This document shows positions 13,801 to 22,800 of a stretch of DNA of 64,000 bases, piece by piece (position 1 is the stretch's first letter; every line of letters begins with the position of its first letter). This stretch comes from Oxyruncus cristatus (Eukaryota; Chordata; Aves; Passeriformes; Cotingidae). The stretch is from the NCBI GenBank assembly GCA_013399855.1, contig VXAY01000716.1, positions 1 through 64,000 on the forward strand, read 5' to 3'. The translations under genes were made by a program, and so were the position numbers. The notes beneath the pieces were generated by a model. It saw nothing but the letters and a program-made list of their open reading frames with translations, was not told where the DNA came from and did no database searches.

Positions 13801-16800
13801 TATATTAAAAGTTTAGCCAAGCTCTGGTGTTGCCACAGCTGCTCGCAGGGTTTAACCCCTTGGGAGGGAGGTTTAGGACCTTCCACCAAGCGTCAGTGGG
13901 GTTGGGAATGGCTCTGCTGCCTTATTCCTTATGGTGCCTGAGGCTCTCCCCTGAGATCGCTGTTGGGATTCTGGATGGGGCTGGTGGGATTTATCTTCCC
14001 CAGGGCATCCATATCCAGCTCAATGACAGTGCTTTGATCCCCCATCAGCTATGGAGGTGTCAGGGGTGCAGAGGAGGGTCAGGCCACAGCTCTGATAAAA
14101 TTCCAAACATTACGATAATAATTAAAATAATGAAATATATTTAAAAATCAGACCATATCCCCATATCTGGGAGGTGGCTGGTTACCTTGGGGCTCTGGCA
14201 GGGTGAGGACCCTCCAGGTTTACTGGCTCTCCTTGTCCTGGTCCCACAGAGGACGGGGATTTCCTGGCGCTGGACCTTGGTGGCACCAACTTCCGTGTGC
14301 TGAGGGTGAAGGTGTCGGACAACGGGCTGCAGAAGGTGGAGATGGAGAACCAGATCTACGCCATCCCCGAGGAGCTCATGCGCGGCAGTGGGGTGCAGGT
14401 GGGTCCAACCCCTCCCTCACCCATCCCCGGGGGTCACCCCGGCACCCCTGGGTGTGTCCTGGGGCGGGAGCGGGGCTGGGCATCCCCCCACTGCCTGGCC
14501 CAGCAGGATCCCAGGGGATCTTGTGCCGGGAGCAAGAATTCCTGACGGCCAGCGTGGGGACGGGTGAGGGCGGGCAGGGCTGTGGGCACAGCTCCGACTC
14601 AGCCCGTGGGAGGTCTCACTCTTCACCTTTTCTCCAGCTTTTTGACCACATCGCCGAGTGTTTGGCCAACTTCCTGGACAAGCTGAACATCAAGGACAAG
14701 AAACTCCCCCTTGGGTTCACCTTCTCCTTCCCGTGTCACCAGACCAAGCTGGATGAGGTGTGTGAGGGGCTGTGGTGGGATGGGCTGAGCTCTCGCCGGG
14801 GGTCCCACCCCAATTTAGCTCAGGTGTTTAATTAGTCTCATTGCTTTTGGGTCATGTGACCTTTCCTGAAGGGCCACATCTCTCATTCGAAGCCGTTCCT
14901 AAGCTCTGGGTGAGAGGAGGTTAAGAACAGCACTGCCCCTTCTTTGTTATGAATATTTTTTACTTGTGGAATGGCTCAGTGGCTACACGGTCAGGGACAG
15001 AGAGGAGGGAACATTCCTCCGGGAATGAAGTGCTTGGCATCACTTCCCAATAACTCTGTTGCTTGTCAGCTTCTCCAAACACACCATAAAATCCCTGTTA
15101 AAAGAAACATCAAAGTTTTCTAAGGATAAGGTGCCAGGTTGCCTTTTTTAAAGCTGCTTGATGAGAACGAGTAGTGGTGGGTCTCCTGTTTTAGACACAT
15201 CTTGGCCAAGGTTTCATTGGATCATGGAATGGCTTGGGCTGGAAGGGATCTTAAAGAGCATCCAGTTCCACCCCCTGCCATGGGCAGGGACACCTTCCAC
15301 TGTCCCAGGTTGCTCCAAGCCCTGTCCAATCTGGCCTTGGACACTTCCAGGGATGGGGCAGCCACAGCTTCTCTGGGCAACCTGTGCCAGGGCCTCCGCA
15401 CCCTCACAGGGAGGAATTCTTTCCTGATATCCCATCTATCCCACCTCTGTCAAGGTGAAGTCATACCGTCTTGTCTTGTCACTCCAGACCCTTGTCCCAA
15501 GTCCCTCTCCAGCTCTCCTGGAATCCCTTTAGGCACTGGAAGGGGCTCTACAGTCTCCCCGGAGTCTTCTGGATTTCTGAATTTTCTGGATTTTACCTAA
15601 TTTGTCTTGAGGGGTTTTCATCTATTACCCACCAGTGAGCTTTGACAGGGCCCTTGTGATGAGCAGTTCCCAGGGTCACCGTGTGTGCCGGCAGAGCTCT
15701 GTGCTGACGGAGCTCGGGATGCGTCCCCGGAATCGCGGGGGTCTGGGATATGATGTTTCCATGGGATTCCTCCACGGAGATCAGCTTTTCCCGGGCTGCA
15801 GCCAGAGCTCCAGCAGCCCAGCTCACCCAGACGTGCTGAGCACCACATCCCCCCGTGCAGGCGGCGCGGGGAGGGGGCTCCCCCGCGCTGCTCCGCGCTC
15901 CGAGCGCTGTCAGCTCCGCTCAGCCGCACCGGCGCTCCCGCTCCGCCGGAGCCGTGACCTCGCTGGGAGACTCAACATCCCGGAGCCCAGCGAGGCACGT
16001 GGCCTCTTCCCTGCCACCCAGAGCCTCGCAGGGCTCTGGCTCGTGGCGGGGAGGGAGGGGACGCTTTCCTTGCCCTTATCTCACCCGGCTTCGCGGCAGG
16101 ATGGGGAGCAGGCGGCTCCATGGAGCGCTGGCGATCCAGCACGTCCTCCCCGGGAGGGAACGCGGGTGGTGCTGCGGTGGGGCAAGGCTGCTGTGCCTGA
16201 GCCGCTCCGTGGAAGCACCGAGGGAGAAGAGGATTAACACTTTCCTCCCGGTAGACACGGGGACTGTAGAAAAAGAAACTAAAATAAAGAAGCTGCTGGA
16301 GGAAGTGTCTGTCCCCCCTGGCCTTGCCGGGGTTGTGTCTCTCCGTGCCTCAGTTTCTCCATCTCTGAGGCAGGGTGGGTGTCAGCCTCACTGAGGGGCC
16401 TGTGCCCACAGTGTGGCAGATTCCAAATGCAGTCGAGTCCTTTTCCTCCCCTCAGGGCTCAGCTCAGCCCCCGGCCAGGTGGCCACAGTGGAGACAAACC
16501 TGGTACCTATGGCCACGGGGGGCTGCGAGCCCCCTTCCCTGCAGGGATAGGTCAAGGAGAATTCCAAGCCTCCCACCCCTCATAGGTGGGTCAAGGAGCA
16601 TTCCATGGACTTGTGAACAGGTTTTGCCCCAGGGTTCCATAAAACCTGGTCACAGGAACCACTTTCCCTCCTGGGGGAGCAAGGAGCAGGTCTTGTGTTA
16701 TTTCATGGCCATAAACCTTATCTGACACGGAAATGGGGGCTGATAGCACAGCTGGTGAGCTGATAACAGGGGGCTCCCCCACAGGGCCGTGTGTCCCTTG

Positions 16801-19800
16801 TTCTGGCAGCCCCACAGGGTGGGGGTCTCACTCTGAGCCTTCCCTCTGGCTGTTCCCCCCAGAGCATCCTCGTGACGTGGACAAAAGGGTTCAAGTGCAG
16901 CAGCGTGGAGGGCAAGGACGTGGTGTCGATGCTGCGCAAGTCCATCAAGAAAAGAGGGGTAAGAGGATGGGCAGGTGTGTCACCTCCTGGGGTGGTGGGA
17001 CAGGGTTCCTTGGCTCCATGGAGATGTTTTGGTCTGTTTTGTCCGTGTTGGGTCACCCTCTCTCCTTTCCACCACCCTCAGGACTTTGACATCGACATCG
17101 TGGCCGTGGTGAACGACACTGTGGGGACGATGATGACCTGTGGCTACGACGACCACAACTGTGAAGTTGGCCTCATCGTTGGTGAGTGAGAGCAAGGGGG
17201 TCCATCCCTCCAGGAACTCCAGAGGGAGATCCTGTTCCTTGCAAGCTTCAGGGTCTTTTGGGAAAAAAAAAAAAAAAAACAACAAAAGAAAAGGGGATAC
17301 CAGTGTTGGAAAACCAGTGTTGCCCAATATCTGTTTGCTTCCCTCTTCGCTTTCTTTGGTGCATTGGGCTGTGGCCAAGTGGGACTGAGGGATAATGGGA
17401 ATGGGTGACAATGGGAATGGGTGACCATGGGAATGAAGGTAAGGCAGTGGCCTCACTCACTGTGTCCCCATGCTCGGCCCAGGTACTGGTACCAACGCCT
17501 GCTATATGGAGGAGATGAGGCACATTGACCTGGTGGAAGGGGACGAGGGTCGGATGTGCATCAACATGGAGTGGGGGGCCTTCGGTGACGACGGCGTCCT
17601 CAACGACATCCGGACGGAGTTCGACCGTGAGATCGACATGGGCTCGCTCAACCCTGGCAAACAATTGTGAGCAGATTCTTGGCTCGGGCTCAGGCTCGTG
17701 GTTTGCTCGGCATTGTCCGTCCTCCCGCTGCGCCGGCGTTCCTGGGAGCAGGGAGGTCATCCCAGCTAACTGGGTCACCATGTCCTCTGCCACCGGCGCG
17801 GAGAGGGGCTGTATCACGGATCGGGGTTGTCCATCCCGCCCGCTGGCCTCGAGAGCCGCTCACGTGAACGTGCTGATTCCTGTTCCCTTCTGGCCAGCAG
17901 TCATCTGCCAGCCCAGGCAAACACCCCCACCTAATGTCCACATCCCAATCCTACAGATCTCCCATTCCCCACAGTGTGGGGGGAGTCTGGGGGGACTCTG
18001 CAAACTGACTGACCCCCTTCAGGTGTCCACGAGTTCTCCTTGCAGAATGATGGTCATGTCCACAAGGCTTCATATTCTCAGTGATGGGATAAGCTGCTCT
18101 GGGAAGGGATTACCTAGATTCCATTTGGGACTGGGAGGCTGCCAGCGGGTTTTCAGGTCCACGTGTGGCCACCTTGTGGCACACGCAGCCAAACACACAC
18201 ATTGTTTAGCCTGGAGAAAAGGAGGCTCGGGGGGATCTTATGCAGGGGACAGGAGGTTTAGGATGGAAATTAGGGAAAATTTCCTCTCTGAAAGGGTGGT
18301 CAGGTGTGGAACAGGCTGCCCAGGTGGTGTCACCATCTCTGGGGGGATTTAAAAGCCATGTGGATGTGGTACCTGGGGACGTGGGTTAGTGGTGGCCTTG
18401 GCAGTGCTGGGGGAACGGTTGAGTTTGATGACCTTAGAGGGCTTTTCCAACCCAAACCATTCCGTGATTCTACCTCGTGCCTCCTTGCGGGCAGGTTTGA
18501 GAAGATGATCAGTGGGATGTACATGGGAGAACTGGTCAGACTCATCCTGGTGAAGATGACCAAGGAAGGGCTGTTGTTTGGGGGAAGGCTCACACCTGAC
18601 CTGCTCACTACTGGCCACTTCGAGACCAGATACGTCTCTGCCATTGAGAAGTAAGTGGGACCCGTGTAGTTTCCCGGGTCCCAGCCCACCTCATGATACC
18701 CCTGACACCGTCCTGCGCGAACCCGGACCGTCACGCGGCAAAGGTTGGATTCCCAGGCATGAACCCTCTCTTTGCCCTGCCAGGGAGAAGGAGGGGCTGC
18801 AGAAAGCCCACGAGATCCTGAGCAAGCTGGGCCTGGAGCCGTCGCACGAGGACTGCGTGGCCACGCTGCGCATCTGCCAGATCGTGTCGACGCGCTCGGC
18901 CAGCCTGTGCGGGGCCACGCTGGCCGCGGTGCTGCGCCGCATCAAGGACAACAAGGGCGTGGAGCGCCTGCGCTCCACCGTCGGCGTGGACGGCTCCGTC
19001 TACAAGAAACACCCGCAGTGAGTCCGGGAGGTGGTGGGGACAGGGATGGACGGTGTCCCCCTGAGCCCCTCGTTTGGATGCTGGGGGTCCCCAGAGGGTC
19101 ACTGCCCATGGTGGCACACTCAGGACCCTTTTCTTCCTCCTCCTCCCCCGTAGCTTTGCCCGACGCCTCCACAAGACGGTGCGGAAGCTGCTGCCGGACT
19201 GCGAGATCCGGTTCATCCGGTCGGAGGACGGGAGCGGCAAAGGGGCAGCCATGGTGACGGCCGTGGCCTACAGGCTGGACGCCCAGCACAAGGCCCGGCA
19301 GAAGATCCTGGAGCCCTTCAAGCTGAGCCACGAGCAGCTGCTGGAGGTGAAGGAAAGGATGAGGATAGAGATGGAGAAAGGGCTGGGCAAGGACACGCAC
19401 GAGGAGGCGACGGTGAAAATGCTGCCCACCTACGTGTGCTCAACGCCAGACGGGACAGGTGACTATCCTGTGGGTAAACCTGCATGTGTCCTGTGTGTAA
19501 GCCCATGTGTGTCCTGCTCAGAGCCAGCATTGCTGCTCCTGATATCCTCAGGAAGGGCTGGATCCTTTGCCATGGCCAGTTCCCTCTTTGTGGTGGGAGT
19601 GGCACAAACCTCCAGTAGGGTACCGGGCAAAGCACGGAGCCTCCGGGACGTTCTGCACCTGGCTGCACACAAAGCCTGGCTCTCGCTGTGGTTTTCCCCA
19701 CAGCAGGACTCTCCCCACCCTCATCCTGGGTTGTGCTCCTGGTTCTGCCTGTGGCTTGGGCGAGCGCGCCTGACCTTGGCTTGAAGCCTGTTCAGGTCCT

Positions 19801-22800
19801 CTGTGCATCAGGAGCTGGACTTCAGTGATCCTTGTGGGTCCTTCCAACTCAAGTTATTCCACGAATTTATGATTCTAAGCCTCATCATTGCCCCGAGTCA
19901 GGAGCAAACCTCTCCTCCACCTTCCCACCTGCACGCCCTGTTCCAACCTGCACCCCCTCGTCTCCGCTTCCAGCCACCTCCCAGGAAGAGGGCAGATTTG
20001 GGTCTGCTCTGTGCCACATTCTGGGTGCTCCAGGCTGGGATCTCTCCTGATGATCCTCTCTTGGGTTGCAGAAAAAGGAGATTTCCTCGCCCTGGACCTG
20101 GGAGGAACCAACTTCCGCGTGCTGCTGGTGCGCGTCAGGAACGGGATGCGGCGCGGAGTGGAGATGCACAACAAGATCTACTCCATCCCCGTGGAGATCA
20201 TGCAGGGCACAGGAGAGGAGGTCAGGATGGGCAGCTGGAGAGGGAAAAGGGGTGTCTTCCCTGGGGTGGCTGGAAGAGGGCTCAGCATGGAGCTGATTTT
20301 GCCTTTCCAGGGAGCAAAACCGGGAGTGGGGAAGGCTGATGCTCTCCTGCCCTTAGAGCAGCGAGTTCTGCCCAAGGCTCTGGAGTTTGGGAAGCTGGAG
20401 ACTGGTTTTTAGGTTAGAAATGATGTTATTCCCAGACATGACTGAACCTCCCTGAATCCCACACACTCCACAAGGGCAGATAAGCATCATCCCTGTTTCC
20501 CAGATAGGGAAACCACAACACAAGCAGGGAGAGACGTCTCCGGAGTCTTATTTGGAAAGAGTTTTGCAAACCACTCCGGGCAACGCTCAGGGACTGGGAG
20601 GATCTCCAGCAGACAGGCTCTGGGGATCCCTTGCAGAGGGACCAGATTCCTGTGTCGGGGAGTTGGTACCTCCCCACTGGCCCTTGTCCCTCCTGGGGCC
20701 TGGGAGGTGGGGTTTTGCAGGGATATGGCCACATTGTGGGTGGGGAAGAGGGTGAGAAATGGGCGTTTTTGGGGTTGCTCACCTCCCACAGTGCAGCTGA
20801 GCAGTGTCCTGCTCTGTTCAAAGTCCTGGGAATGGATTTGAACATTCCAACAGGCCTGTAATGTGTTGGAATCTCCAGCAGGTTGGGTGGGCTGGCGTCC
20901 AGCGGGGCTTGGGCTGTGGTGGTAACTTCTCCCTTTGGCTTCGCTCATCCAGCTCTTTGACCACATTGTCCACTGCATCTCCGACTTCCTGGAATACATG
21001 GGAATGAAGGGCGTGTCGCTCCCGCTCGGATTCACCTTCTCCTTCCCCTGCCAGCAGAACAACCTGGATGAGGTAACCCCCACCCTCCTGGCAGCATCCG
21101 TGCCCGGTGCCGGCTGTGCCTCCCCCCTGCCATCCCGGGGGATTCACTGCGGGGTTCTTCCCACTGCAGGGAATTCTCCTGAAGTGGACAAAAGGCTTCA
21201 AGGCGACGGGCTGTGAGGGAGAGGACGTGGTGGGGCTGCTGAAGGAGGCGATTCACCGCAGGGAGGTGAGCGGACGCGGAGCCGGGAGAAGCCGGCGGCT
21301 GCTCCCACATCCCGCCTGTCTTTGGCATCGTTAATTGGCCTGTAAAACAAATTACTGAGCTGAGCTAAGGGCTAATGAGTGTCGGAAGTTTCACAGCCGC
21401 CCTTACTCATCACTTGAGGTTGGATTTTCAGACCCTGGAGCTACGAGCTGGCTCCTGGCCAGGGCTGGAGCAGACTTGTCTGGCCATGACTTTGGGAGAC
21501 ACGAGCTCCTTTCCTCGGCACAGACCACCCAGAGCTCCTGCCCAGGGGCTGCTCCTGGCAGGGCTGACCCAGCCCCTGCGAACCTGGAGGGGTCGGAGCT
21601 CTGAGCCCCACCTGCAGCCAGCTGGGGCTGCGGGATGTCCGTGGAGGTGGGTGGTCATGGAGGACAGGGAGTGATAGGACGAGGGGTAACAGTTTTAAAC
21701 TGAAAGAGGAGAGATTTAGATTGGATGTTAGGAAGAAATTCCTCCCTATGAGGGTGGGGAGGCCCTGGCACAGGTTGCCCAGAGAAGCTGTGGCTGCCCC
21801 ATCCCTGGAAGTGTCCAAGGCCAGATTGGACAGGGCTTGGAGCAACCTGGGCTAGTGGAAGGTGTCCCTGCCCATGGCAGGGGGTGGAATGAGGTGATCC
21901 TTATGGTCCCTTCCAGCCCAAACCATTCTGGGATTCTATGACTCCTGCACTCACAGACAAGTCCTTTCCCAGCCTTGAGAGCAGACACAGCAGGAATTCC
22001 AAGTCCTCCAGGAATAACCTGTGCAATGCCATCCCTCTGCAGGAATTCGACCTGGACGTGGTGGCAGTGGTGAACGACACGGTTGGCACCATGATGACCT
22101 GTGGGTACGAGGATCCCCTTTGTGAAGTTGGGCTGATAGTCGGTGAGGACTCCAACTGCCGTTCGGAGCTCGGCTGCCCCGGTCCCACCCCTGCCCCGGG
22201 GGTGCAGGAGGTGTCTGAGGGCTTTTATCCTGCTCCTCTCCACAGGCACGGGCAGCAATGCCTGCTACATGGAGGAGATGAGGAACGTGGAGCTGGTGGA
22301 AGGGGACGAGGGCAGGATGTGTGTCAACATGGAGTGGGGGGCCTTCGGAGACAGCGGGTGCTTGGATGACGTACGGACAGAGTTTGACTTGGCAGTGGAT
22401 GAGCTGTCCCTCAACCCCGGGAAGCAGAGGTGGGTGGTGGCTTTGGGGGCTAGAAGGGACCCCTGTTGAGGCTGGGGGTCCAGGAACAGTTCTGCCCCTG
22501 GGTGGATCGAGGGGATGATGAGCAGGGCAGAGTCTGGCTTTGGGACACACCGATGTGTCCCTTGTCCCTGCCCACGGGGTGGGGGCTGTGCTGCTGGGCT
22601 TGCTCCAGGGGGTTGTGCCAAAGGCACCTGGCAGAGCTGGAATCCCCATCCAGACCCAGTGTCCCCTCTCATCCCGATGTCCAGCCTCACCCTCTCCTTC
22701 CCAGGTTTGAGAAGATGATCAGCGGGATGTACTTGGGGGAGATTGTCCGCAACATCCTGATGGATTTCACCAAGCGAGGGCTGCTCTTCCGGGGACGGAT

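Larger units (their letters stand above)
7816..14249 (+). other. HK2: HK2 intron 2
   Basis: 6.4 kb with no recognised exon. It contains three CR1 pieces (8683-9010, 9124-9440, 11030-11184), a 4 x 22-bp repeat (12898-12985), a CpG-rich block (13140-13420) and an A/T-rich patch (14095-14150). Confidence 0.8.
14758..16862 (+). other. HK2: HK2 intron 4
   Basis: 2.1 kb, no exon recognised. Holds a CR1 copy (15221-15575) and a CpG-rich block (15850-15990). Confidence 0.85.

Noticed and set aside
17525..18352. 275-residue frame overlapping HK2 exon 7
   Set aside because: Out-of-frame shadow of exon 7 extending into intron 7.
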